Shown here: positions 47,730-55,195 of the stretch, one piece after another
How the letters are laid out: every line of letters begins with the position of its first letter
Position numbering within the stretch: the stretch's first letter is position 1
Assembly (NCBI RefSeq): GCF_000091325.1
Contig: NC_014012.1
Location: 1,302,001-1,366,000, forward strand
Source of the DNA: Shewanella violacea DSS12
Lineage (GTDB): Bacteria; Pseudomonadota; Gammaproteobacteria; Enterobacterales; Shewanellaceae
Length of the DNA stretch: 64,000 bases
Direction of reading: 5' to 3'
The notes under the pieces: generated by a model
The model's input: only the letters and a program-made list of their open reading frames with translations
Database searches by the model: none
Told to the model about the DNA's origin: nothing
Program-made: the position numbers and the translations under genes

Positions 47730-47908
47730 AAATCACTTTTTTTTACGTTACAGGTCGAGAAAAGCACGTTATCAATAAACCTGCCCGATCACCTAAGGCA
47801 CTTTCGGGCTAAGTGTTATCCATTGCAACATAGCCCTAAATTCACCGTTATGTAGTGATAGGTAAGCATTTGAGCTCCCCACACTTTAAAAAGATGGAAA
47901 TTATAATT

Positions 47909-48253
47909 ATGAGTGATTTAGAAGTAAAAATAGGTGTTAATCCTGCTGATGTTCGTTATACAGCTAATTTTAAAGTTGCACCAAACGACGGATATGTGAT
48001 GTATGAAAAAAATACGCCAATCATTCCAGAAATTGGTGTGAATATTACGGTTATAAATACAGGTCGTGAAGAAATGGAAGTTCACTATGAATGGGCTCCA
48101 CCATTTGGTGGATGGCAATGTGCATCTACAACAATAATCCCACCTGATGGTAAGCCTGTTTATATTGCTCATCCGTCAAATGCTTTTTATTATCAGCGAA
48201 TCATTGCTTATAACAAAAAAGAATCAACAGCGTTCGGGAATTGCGAATACTAA
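47909..48253 (+). CDS. Small beta-rich protein upstream of the Cry-like toxin
   Basis: A 114-residue protein of no family I recognise: no signal peptide, mostly predicted beta strands, with aromatic blocks HYEWAPPFGGWQC and NAFYYQRIIAY and two cysteines. Codon use is AT-rich like the following gene. The ATG at 47909 is preceded by GGAAATTATAATT; in-frame upstream starts exist (47894, 47855). It lies 57 bp before the toxin gene with a terminator-like hairpin between. By analogy with two-gene toxin cassettes it could be a partner toxin, chaperone or protective protein (inference only). Confidence 0.7.
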   Translation: MSDLEVKIGVNPADVRYTANFKVAPNDGYVMYEKNTPIIPEIGVNITVINTGREEMEVHYEWAPPFGGWQCASTTIIPPDGKPVYIAHPSNAFYYQRIIAYNKKESTAFGNCEY

Positions 48254-48270
48254 AATTTTAAATGATAGTT

Positions 48271-48297
48271 AATAACGGGAATTTCCCCGTTATTTTT
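48271..48297 (+). terminator. Attenuator-like hairpin between the two cassette genes
   Basis: AATAACGGG / CCCGTTATT arms with a six-base loop, followed by TTTTT, ending a few bases before the AGGA site of the toxin gene. It could lower toxin expression relative to the small upstream protein. Confidence 0.7.
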
Positions 48298-48310
48298 ATA
48301 GGAATCTAAA

Positions 48311-49594
48311 ATGAATAATGAATATATCGTAACAATGGAAAAGAAAAACAACATAGAATTAAAAAGTAGTGGTCGTTATACATTAGATGATTTTTACCAT
48401 GATCATGCTTATGCATTTAAAGTCGCTTTGACTATTGGACTTAAAAAAATACCTTATGTTGGAAGTATTTTATCTACACTTGTTAAAATATTATGGCCTA
48501 CTGGAGCATCAGGTGAATCTTTACAAAACTTATGGGAAATGGAAAGAAATGAAATTCAATCAATGATTGATGAAGCTACACTTCATACTATAAACGATAT
48601 ATTAAACGGAATTGTAAATTCACTCGGTGATAAAATAGCCGATATTAATAGAACTATAGAAAATTACGGGTTTGCAGCTGCAAAAGATGATTATATAAAC
48701 TTAATTTCAAATTATATAATTGGATTGGAAGAACAGTTTAAATTTGAAAGTGAAGGCTCTGAATTTATAGCTTATGCAACAATGCCACTGTTATCTATTA
48801 CTGTTGGTTTGCAATTATCATATTTGGCATTTGGTTTAGATAATAAAGCTAACTTTGGACTTGATAGTGCTGATATAGATAAATGTAGTAGAAACATAGA
48901 TGAAATTTATAAAGATGTTAAAAAATATATAGAAAAATATGCTAAGTGGTCTGATTCTGACTCTTACAGTAATGCTAATAGTGAAAACATATATAATGAA
49001 GTTATGGGATCTCGTGCTTTTTGTGCTTTAAATGGATTTGAACACATTGAAATCTGGTCTGAAATACAATCACGTAAATCACTTGATTTTTCAATTATAA
49101 GTACATCTGTATCTTATTCTGTTGAGGTCGGTGTTTTAACGCCTAACATGACAAGGATGGCAACAGCTGTTGAAGTTGGCCCGCCTTTGTTACCTGTTAT
49201 GGTTGATGGACATAGAAACAAGATAGTTAAAATTGAGGGTTGGGATAGTGTAGAAATTAATAGTTATCGTCGTGTCGGTTGCCTTAAAATCACTTATGAA
49301 AATGGTGATGTTTACGATATGGGTGTTAAAACATCTAATCCTGTTAGCATTTCACTTGATGGTGAATTTGTAGATACCGTAAAAGTCGTTCAAGGTGATA
49401 CATATGCAATTAATTACATCAAATTCACATTAACTGATGGACGCACAATGTCAGTTGGTGAACAAAGCGGTGATACACAACTATTAGGTTTTGATAATCA
49501 TACTATTGCTGCAATTTTTGTTGATGAAGGTTCTTCAGATAAAATTTCATGTGTTAGCGTTTCATGCATTCCTAAGCAGTACGAAGAAGAATAG
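48311..49594 (+). CDS. Cry-like pore-forming toxin with jacalin-like lectin domain
   Basis: A 427-residue protein in two parts. Residues about 32-258 resemble the seven-helix domain I (Endotoxin_N) of insecticidal Cry toxins: VGSILSTLVKILWP, then WEMERNEIQSMIDEAT, the central hydrophobic helix TMPLLSITVGLQLSYLAFG (like Cry helix 5), a long helix ending YIEKYAKW (like Cry NYTDHAVRWY) and YNEVMGSRAFCALNGFEHI (helix 7). Residues about 296-420 resemble a jacalin-type beta-prism: repeated hydrophobic strands with ISLDGEFVDTVKVV, INYIKFTLTDGRTMSVGE and the final KISCVSV. No domain III or signal peptide. AGGA precedes the ATG. AT-rich codon use differs sharply from neighbours, indicating transfer. 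Confidence 0.8.
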   Translation: MNNEYIVTMEKKNNIELKSSGRYTLDDFYHDHAYAFKVALTIGLKKIPYVGSILSTLVKILWPTGASGESLQNLWEMERNEIQSMIDEATLHTINDILNGIVNSLGDKIADINRTIENYGFAAAKDDYINLISNYIIGLEEQFKFESEGSEFIAYATMPLLSITVGLQLSYLAFGLDNKANFGLDSADIDKCSRNIDEIYKDVKKYIEKYAKWSDSDSYSNANSENIYNEVMGSRAFCALNGFEHIEIWSEIQSRKSLDFSIISTSVSYSVEVGVLTPNMTRMATAVEVGPPLLPVMVDGHRNKIVKIEGWDSVEINSYRRVGCLKITYENGDVYDMGVKTSNPVSISLDGEFVDTVKVVQGDTYAINYIKFTLTDGRTMSVGEQSGDTQLLGFDNHTIAAIFVDEGSSDKISCVSVSCIPKQYEEE

Positions 49595-49731
49595 TATTTA
49601 ATAGGCGTACTACGGGCTCTCCCGCAATAAATGTGATTCTGTCGCAAAGTGGGTCTAAGTACAAAAGCGGTAAAAAACTTATTCAATAGTTCGTTTCATC
49701 GTATGTACTTGCTGTCTAACTCAACTTTAAG

Positions 49732-49881
49732 CTAGGGTTGAAGTTGAGTATCACCTTGTGCGGTTTCACTCAGTACAATGCCGCCGATCTCACCGACTCC
49801 AACACGAAAAATGACATAAGTTTTACCTTGTCGCTCTACAGATATATCTGGAGGGAATTGCAACTTAGGGGCTTTATTCAT
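49732..49881 (-). CDS. Tiny ORF of unknown function (49 residues)
   Basis: A minus-strand ORF from ATG 49881 to TAG 49732 reading MNKAPKLQFPPDISVERQGK then TYVIFRVGVGEIGGIVLSETAQGDTQLQP, which looks protein-like (compact beta pattern) rather than random. It lies 21 bp after another tiny ORF on the same strand. It might also be the leftover of a larger mobile-element gene. No family recognised. Confidence 0.4.
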   Translation of the reverse strand: MNKAPKLQFPPDISVERQGKTYVIFRVGVGEIGGIVLSETAQGDTQLQP

Positions 49882-49902
49882 GAAAAAGGCTCAAGTTTTA
49901 GT

Positions 49903-50040
49903 CTAACGAGCACGCGCTTGAGCAAACTTAGCTCGGCGTTGATAATTATCTTCATCGTAAAGAGTTAAACATTTAATCACATCTCCCGCTTCCAATTCAG
50001 CCTTGTACTTAATGAAGAACAAGGCTGACGTCCAACTCAT
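49903..50040 (-). CDS. Tiny ORF of unknown function (45 residues)
   Basis: A minus-strand ORF from ATG 50040 to TAG 49903: begins MSWTSALFFIKYKAELEAGD and ends DNYQRRAKFAQARAR, a helical, charged protein-like sequence. No convincing ribosome site. With the 49-residue ORF downstream it forms a possible mini-operon, or both are fragments of a decayed gene. Confidence 0.4.
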   Translation of the reverse strand: MSWTSALFFIKYKAELEAGDVIKCLTLYDEDNYQRRAKFAQARAR

Positions 50041-50132
50041 TGCGGATTATAAATTGATCTAATTTTTCTGGAAACCTTAAGGATTAAGGGATTGCTGTAA
50101 GCTTCTCGTTTTGTCTGAAGACAAAGCTACTA

Positions 50133-50627
50133 ATGCCCAAAAATCGAAAAAACCAGCAATGGCAGACGATACCGACCTCTTTATCATTAGAATCCTTTAC
50201 TCTATTTATCTTACAGCACTTGCCCGAACAACCTAAATACGGACCTCCAACTAAACTGAGTGACTACAAAATATTCAATTACATCCTCCGATTCCTACAC
50301 ACCGGTTGTCAGTGATCAATGCTCCCGATTGAAAAGGATGAAATGGGTGATCCAGAGATCCATTACACCAGAGTATATCGGCGCTTTAGATTCTGGGAGG
50401 CTCATAATTTATTTGACCGGATCTTTGAAGGTACAGTGTTACAGTTGCATAAATCAGTCCTCCTAGACACCAGTATTATCCATGGCGATGGCACCACAAC
50501 CGAGCGAGTTTTCGCCTGGGAAGACAAATTTAAGCGACTCTTACTTCGTTTTGAACGGCTAAGTCATCTGCACTACGCGTTGAAAACACTGGCGTATTCA
50601 ATGATCAACCTCCGGCACTTCTGCTAG
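50133..50627 (+). pseudogene. Internally deleted IS5/IS4-like transposase
   Basis: One frame carries an IS5/IS4-type transposase with two lesions. The N-terminal part ends HTGCQ, then TGA at 50313 replaces the expected Trp codon, and the frame resumes MLPIEKDEMGDPEIHYTRVYRRFRFWEAH...LDTSIIHGDGTT. At about 50498-50503 the middle of the protein is missing, joining directly to TERVFAWEDKFKRLLLRFERL...TLAYSMINLRHFC, the normal C-terminus. Neither lesion shifts the frame. Inactive by both counts. Confidence 0.8.
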
Positions 50628-51263
50628 AAAGCAAAAGTGAGACAGATTAGAGTGAGGAGAAACTGTAGGACCAGTCTCTCGCAACGAGGCTTGCCCACAA
50701 ACCGACATGAAGCGAACAGTCTGTTCACTTCATGAATAAGTCACTCATCATGCTTCTCTTCGAAAACAACAACGCTGCATATTCTGCATCGCTGGTCATA
50801 AACTCGCAATGAGTTGTGACTGTGCTTATGAGTTCTATGAGTTCAAGCCATCGCCCTAGTGTCTTATGTTTATGCGAGGTCATCTTAGTGACTCGGAAGG
50901 TATTGGTCCCTCTGTAATCGTTAGGTGTAGATTGCCCCATGTACCATACATCAACCAATAGAACGTAACGGTTTTCTGAATTTAATCAAGAAGACCTAAA
51001 ACCTAGGAAGGCAAGGGATAGAGCGACATTTTAGACGCTTACGACCTGTTTTTACACGTATCTCGACTTACCCCGTAAGTGTAATAGCTGACCAGTTAAC
51101 GGACGAATAGTGTCCGATGGTAGCCATTTAATATGTGCCGATGCTATGTAGCCCAGTTGTATCAAGGTCTACAGGCTAACTATGGACTTTTCGCTGAAAT
51201 GGGCGCGAACACCCCCATGTCAGAAGCTAGCACCGATGCTCGAGCATATAATTACAGCGAAAT
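50628..51263. other. Decayed mobile-element DNA without a clear gene
   Basis: About 630 bp. It holds a palindrome CATGAAG-x-GAACAG / CTGTTC-x-CTTCATG at 50706-50734. A minus-strand frame (50725-50958) contains RWLELIEL, recalling the LELIEL of the tnpA stump at 47.6 kb, so it may be another transposase scrap. The rest (50959-51263) shows only short frames with stops; nothing supportable. Confidence 0.4.
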
Positions 51264-51372
51264 GAGGTGGTGCTTGATTGCTTTATGGAAAGCGACTCTA
51301 CGGGGAAGGTGTATTAAAGCTAGGTCGTCGGTTTATTGGTATTGAGATGGATACTGACATTTTGAAAGAGCT
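51264..51372 (+). pseudogene. Relic of an N4/N6 DNA methyltransferase C-terminus
   Basis: Frame one reads EVVLDCFMESDSTGKVY then stops at 51315; frame two continues VLKLGRRFIGIEMDTDILKEL. Intact methylases of this group read VLDxFMGSGSTGVAxxxLGRRFIGIEMDxxY, so this is a frameshifted, mutated remnant. Such methylases are typical cargo of phages and plasmids. The following short tail leads into a terminator hairpin. Confidence 0.65.
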
Positions 51373-51404
51373 GCTAACAGTTTTAAATGATGCTGTCATA
51401 AAGC

Positions 51405-51433
51405 AAAAAAACCGCCAGTTAAGGCGGTTTTTT
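51405..51433. terminator. Intrinsic terminator after the methylase relic
   Basis: AAAAAAACCGCC / GGCGGTTTTTTT with an AGTTA loop; T-runs on both strands. Confidence 0.85.
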
Positions 51434-51519
51434 ATTTTGCTAACGGTTACGTGTGGTCAATGCGTGGACGCCAAAACTATGGTGCCAATATAAATCAATA
51501 ACTTACAAGCTTACAGCAA

Positions 51520-51540
51520 GCCTCAGATGAGGCCTTTTTT
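51520..51540 (+). terminator. Second copy of the pstS terminator sequence; right island flank
   Basis: GCCTCAGATGAGGCCTTTT at 51520-51538 is identical over 19 bases to 45753-45771 and is followed by further T residues. It folds as a CCTCA/TGAGG hairpin. It stands where foreign-looking DNA ends and ordinary Shewanella-like DNA resumes. Confidence 0.8.
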
Positions 51541-51611
51541 GATCTTGGTTTTTAATACAAGTTCCTAGGATAAGCTTCTTAACTCTTTAGCGTTTCATTT
51601 AAAATTTAAAC

Positions 51612-51638
51612 AAAAAAAAGCGACCTAATCAGGTCGCT
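51612..51638 (-). terminator. Minus-strand terminator beyond the M9 peptidase gene
   Basis: On the minus strand AGCGACCT-GATT-AGGTCGCT is followed by TTTTTTT. It is oriented to end transcripts of the M9-type gene (51892-52797), leaving about 250 bp of trailer that overlaps the plus-strand micro-ORF at 51701. Confidence 0.75.
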
Positions 51639-51700
51639 ACATGTTCCAAATTTGGAATAGGGTGACAGTCGCGCTAGAAACTATCTAAAAGGGAGTTATG

Positions 51701-51826
51701 ATGAACAATGAAAACAGCTTCAATTTAAGCTTAAACAGAAGCCAAAAATTCGGTTCATATAATCAGAGTCCCATTTATCCGGATAGTTCATTTTTTATTG
51801 GAAAAACTAAAAAATATTTCCAATAA
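51701..51826 (+). CDS. Micro-ORF (41 residues) with strong ribosome site
   Basis: AAAAGGGAG lies upstream of ATG 51701 (also ATG 51698). The product begins MNNENSFNLSLNRSQKFGSY, contains YNQS and ends FFIGKTKKYFQ. A related arrangement at 54939-55073 shares the ribosome-site region, the MN-x-EN start, the 13-bp block TATAATCAGAGTC in the same frame and AGTTCA, so this is a small family within the window. Function unknown; alternatively the conserved part acts as RNA. Confidence 0.5.
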   Translation: MNNENSFNLSLNRSQKFGSYNQSPIYPDSSFFIGKTKKYFQ

Positions 51827-51891
51827 AGTGTCTTCAACCAAGTTTATTCAACTAATATTCCAATTTGATTAAGCTTTTAAAACCAACAAGA

Positions 51892-52797
51892 TTAACTGCT
51901 GAGTTTAACCAACCAGGCCTTGAATTCATCGTCCATACTCGTGCCCCATTGATTTACCAGAGCTTGATACCTTGGATAGTCTCCCTTGCGGGTGAAGGTG
52001 AGCATGGTATCAATTTTATCCTTGTGGTTTTCCATCATGAAGCGAACCGATAAATATCCCCAACGATAGACTCTGTCGGTGCCACCATTTTTCTCGTAGC
52101 CGGTATTAAACAGCTCACTCAAGGGGTAACTGGTATTGTCTAATAGAGATTTTGCCGCTAAGTCGATGGCGGCTTGGTTATCATCTCCTTGAGCGATATA
52201 TTCACCTAATCCTTCGCTCCACCAAATTAAGTAAGGTAGGAGTGGGGCAGGCTTAGGGCAGTATTCAGGTGCACTATGAGAGTCGTGCAGTGAGGCACAA
52301 AAATCACCATATAAGTTGAAGTGGCCATCGAGATAATGCACATATTCATGGGCTAAATTCCAAATCTGTCCCTTCTTCTCGTAGGCGACAAATTCTGCCT
52401 GATTGCCTGCTTGACCAGGTAAGCCTTCGAGGAACATGCCGCCATTATCGCTGGGTACATCGAAGTGAGCAGTTACATACTTAGTGTAATCTTCACGAGA
52501 ATGATAGACGTTGGCGCGCATACTCATGTTGTTGTCGTTATCAACAGGCTTACCTTCAGTGCCAAATAGCTGATGAAATCTAGCTTCTTGTTTGCCCATG
52601 AGCTTACAAGCATCGGCTATCTGTTCTTCTGTTAGGGCTTGTGAGCGTATGACTATGGTGTCACTACAGGCATAATTTTGAGATAAGACCGCGGCTAGAC
52701 TTTCTGGATCTTCTTGAACCGATGAATGACAGGCGCTCAGACTGAGCAGGCCCGTTAATGACAACAGCTTAAATGTTTTCACGGCGTGTTTCCTCAA
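51892..52797 (-). CDS. M9-type collagenase-like metallopeptidase lipoprotein
   Basis: A 301-residue lipoprotein: lipobox LSAC with Cys23, then a domain with the zinc motif HEYVHYLDG (His150, Glu151, His154) and the downstream Glu195 in WWSEGLGEYIA. The surroundings (NLAHEYVHYLDGHFNLYGDF) are those of the M9A bacterial collagenase catalytic subdomain, but the activator domain and collagen-binding PKD/PPC domains of true collagenases are absent. It may be a small surface peptidase; collagen cleavage is not implied. Confidence 0.82.
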   Translation of the reverse strand: MRKHAVKTFKLLSLTGLLSLSACHSSVQEDPESLAAVLSQNYACSDTIVIRSQALTEEQIADACKLMGKQEARFHQLFGTEGKPVDNDNNMSMRANVYHSREDYTKYVTAHFDVPSDNGGMFLEGLPGQAGNQAEFVAYEKKGQIWNLAHEYVHYLDGHFNLYGDFCASLHDSHSAPEYCPKPAPLLPYLIWWSEGLGEYIAQGDDNQAAIDLAAKSLLDNTSYPLSELFNTGYEKNGGTDRVYRWGYLSVRFMMENHKDKIDTMLTFTRKGDYPRYQALVNQWGTSMDDEFKAWLVKLSS

Positions 52798-53008
52798 TAT
52801 GTCTTTTTGTATACAATATTCCCAAGTGTTTCATCTAAGTTAAATGAAGTCAATTGCAATGACATGTTAAGCGGCTGTGGTTAAGATAATCATTATAATT
52901 CATGGTGTTCGTTACCTAGGACAAGGCCAGTTGAACGTAATTTACATGTGTCAGGCTGTTTATATTTGAGATTGCAGTTAATTCGTATTTGCTAAAAAGG
53001 AAAATCTA

Positions 53009-54793
53009 GTGTCAAACCAATGGGATAACAATCGTGACTATCATTCATTTGCCAATGTAGATGAAATTCGAGTCAAGCATTTAACATTAGAACTCGATGT
53101 CGATTTTGAAGCTAAGCGGTTAGCGGGTGTTGCCGAATTAGCGCTGGATTATATCGATACTCGTTGTCGTCATTTGTGGTTAGATCTTCGAGACCTCACC
53201 ATTCTTAGCGTCGAAGATGACAAGGGTGAGTCTTTGGATTTTTGTCTAGATAAACAAGATCCAATTTTAGGTGAGAGGCTCAATATCTCTTTGGTGAACC
53301 AGACGCCAAGTGTGAAGTTGCATTATCAGACCTCACCCAATGCCCAAGGTCTGCAATGGCTAACGCCAGAGCAGACAAGTGGTAAGTCTTTGCCATTTCT
53401 ATTTAGCCAATCTCAACCGGTTAATGCCAGAAGCTGGATCCCCTTGCAAGATAGCCCTAAGGCCCGCATTACTTTCGAAGCGAATGTTAAGGTGCCCGTT
53501 GGCATGCGAGCAGTGATGAGCGCCATGAATGATGCAACTGCGAGTCTGGACGGGGAGTTCTTTTTCTCCATGGAGAAGCCTATGCCGACTCATCTCTTGG
53601 CCATAGCTGTGGGTGATCTGGCTTTTGGTAACATAGGCCAACGCACTGGGGTCTATGCCGAGCCCGAAATATTAGCCGCGGCGGTCAAAGAGTTTGAAGA
53701 TACCGAGAAAATGGTAGAAATCGCCGAGTCTCTGCTGGGGCCTTATCCTTGGGGGCGTTATGACATGATAGTTTTACCACCTAGTTTCCCCTTTGGTGGC
53801 ATGGAAAACCCACGCTTGGCATTTATTACGCCGACCCTGATCGCAGGAGACAAGAGTCTGGTGTCTACCGTGGCTCATGAACTGGCTCACTCTTGGACTG
53901 GCAACCTTGTCAGCAATGCCACCTGGCGTGATCTCTGGCTTAATGAGGGGTTTACCACTTATTTTACTAACCGTATCGTCGAGGCTGTGTTTGGTAAAGA
54001 GCAAGCTGAACTGGAAGTGGTATTAGAATATGGCCGCTTGAAAGAGGAGCTGGCAAGCACAGAGCTTGCCAAGCAGAACTTGCCGGCCAATGTGCAGACT
54101 CAAGATCCTAATGAGGCCTTCGATCGTTTCACTTATGATAAGGCGTCGATGTTTGTCCATGATCTCGAGCGTCGCTTGGGTCGTGAGGCTTTCGATAAGT
54201 TTCTCTATACCTATGTGCAGCACTTTGCATTCGAGGCGATAACCACGGAAACCTTTATCGAATATGCCAAGCAGACACTGATTGTAGAACATGGTGATAA
54301 GCTCAGCGAGGCTGAGCTGCTGGAGTGGGTCTATGGCTGTGGTATGCCTGACTGGTTTACTCCACCAGTATCAAACAGTTTAGATAAAGTCGAAGCTGCT
54401 ATCGATTCTTGGCTAAATGGCACACAAGCAAGCTTGTTAGAGACAGATAGCTGGCGGGTTCATCATTGGCAGTACTTCTTAAATTCATTGCCTGAGGCTC
54501 TGAGTCAAGAGCAGCTGATGGAGTTGGATGAATGCTTTAATCTGACTCAATCGACTAATGCCGAAATTGCCTGTGATTGGTTTAAGGTCGCGATCCGTAA
54601 TCATTATGACCCTGTGTTACCCGCATTGAGTGAGTATCTTATTCGTATTGGTCGCGGTAAGTTTGTCAGGCCGCTCTATTTAGAATTACAAATTGCCGGC
54701 TATGACCAAGAGGTGAAGCAAATATATAGCCAGGCGAGACTAGGCTATCATCCATCGATTGTGGTTCAGTTAGACAAGAGTATTTGTTTGTAG
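53009..54793 (+). CDS. M1 family aminopeptidase (leukotriene A4 hydrolase-like)
   Basis: A 594-residue M1 metallopeptidase without signal peptide. The exopeptidase motif GGMENPRLAF is followed by HELAHSWTGNLVSNATWRDLWLNEGF (His290, Glu291, His294, Glu313) in exact HExxHx18E spacing. The C-terminal all-helical domain (about 455-594) matches the leukotriene A4 hydrolase-type subgroup. It releases N-terminal residues from peptides in the cytoplasm. Start is GTG with AAGGA upstream. Confidence 0.93.
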   Translation: MSNQWDNNRDYHSFANVDEIRVKHLTLELDVDFEAKRLAGVAELALDYIDTRCRHLWLDLRDLTILSVEDDKGESLDFCLDKQDPILGERLNISLVNQTPSVKLHYQTSPNAQGLQWLTPEQTSGKSLPFLFSQSQPVNARSWIPLQDSPKARITFEANVKVPVGMRAVMSAMNDATASLDGEFFFSMEKPMPTHLLAIAVGDLAFGNIGQRTGVYAEPEILAAAVKEFEDTEKMVEIAESLLGPYPWGRYDMIVLPPSFPFGGMENPRLAFITPTLIAGDKSLVSTVAHELAHSWTGNLVSNATWRDLWLNEGFTTYFTNRIVEAVFGKEQAELEVVLEYGRLKEELASTELAKQNLPANVQTQDPNEAFDRFTYDKASMFVHDLERRLGREAFDKFLYTYVQHFAFEAITTETFIEYAKQTLIVEHGDKLSEAELLEWVYGCGMPDWFTPPVSNSLDKVEAAIDSWLNGTQASLLETDSWRVHHWQYFLNSLPEALSQEQLMELDECFNLTQSTNAEIACDWFKVAIRNHYDPVLPALSEYLIRIGRGKFVRPLYLELQIAGYDQEVKQIYSQARLGYHPSIVVQLDKSICL

Positions 54794-54810
54794 TGAGTGA
54801 TTGAAAGCAA

Positions 54811-54837
54811 AAAAAATGGCACCTCAAGGAGGTGCCA
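54811..54837 (-). terminator. Hairpin downstream of M1 peptidase, minus-strand terminator orientation
   Basis: TGGCACCTC / GAGGTGCCA with an AAG loop; the T-run (TTTTTTT on the minus strand) lies on the left side. It parallels the layout at 51612: minus-strand terminator, micro-ORF region, minus-strand gene. Confidence 0.7.
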
Positions 54838-54938
54838 AACATTCTTAATAGAATAAGTTCTGCAATGGTAAGTACTAAGCGCTAGCAGATGAACTTACCT
54901 TACAGTTGAGAGCTCAGTGAGTTCTCTAAAGGGAGGTG

Positions 54939-55073
54939 ATGAACCATGATGAAAATATGAAAAAAATTACACTTTAGCTTGCTACCTATAATCAGAGTCA
55001 CTATCTCGTGGAAAGTTCACCAGAGATCATAAATAAATCTATTTATTCAAATTTCATGATGCTCAAGCATTAA
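54939..55073 (+). pseudogene. Decayed relative of the 51.7-kb micro-ORF
   Basis: TAAAGGGAGGTGAT, almost perfectly complementary to the 16S rRNA 3' end, overlaps ATG 54939. The frame reads MNHDENMKKITL, then TAG at 54975, then continues LATYNQSHYLVESSPEIINK to TAA 55071. The block TATAATCAGAGTC matches the intact copy at 51.7 kb in the same frame. Either the TAG is a disabling mutation or the sequence is kept for another reason. Confidence 0.45.
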
Positions 55074-55142
55074 TGTTAATCGTTAACTCATTGTTTTATA
55101 GATTTAAAGTTTTGTTTTTGTTTTTTACTGTTTTTCTTAAAC

Positions 55143-55184
55143 CTTCCAACTTCCAACTTCCAACTTCCAACTTCCAACTTCCAA
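55143..55184. repeat. CTTCCAA heptamer array (6 copies)
   Basis: Six perfect tandem copies of CTTCCAA (TTGGAAG on the other strand), ending 11 bp before the stop codon of the NYN-domain gene on the minus strand. Confidence 0.97.
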
Positions 55185-55195
55185 TCGTCCAAGAG

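Noticed and set aside
49738..49968. Plus-strand ORF of 76 codons after the toxin gene
   Set aside because: It overlaps two minus-strand frames that look more protein-like, has no ribosome site and no recognisable features.
50706..50734. Palindrome with GAACAG/CTGTTC resembling a LexA-type operator
   Set aside because: The spacing fits neither the gammaproteobacterial CTGT-N8-ACAG box nor the Gram-positive GAAC-N4-GTTC box, and no SOS gene follows.
51133..51345. Plus-strand ORF of 70 codons
   Set aside because: It runs through the methylase relic in the wrong frame, so it is a by-product of decay.
52880..52905. GATAATCATTAT sequence resembling a Fur box upstream of the M1 peptidase
   Set aside because: Only about half of the 19-bp consensus is matched and the gene has no iron link.
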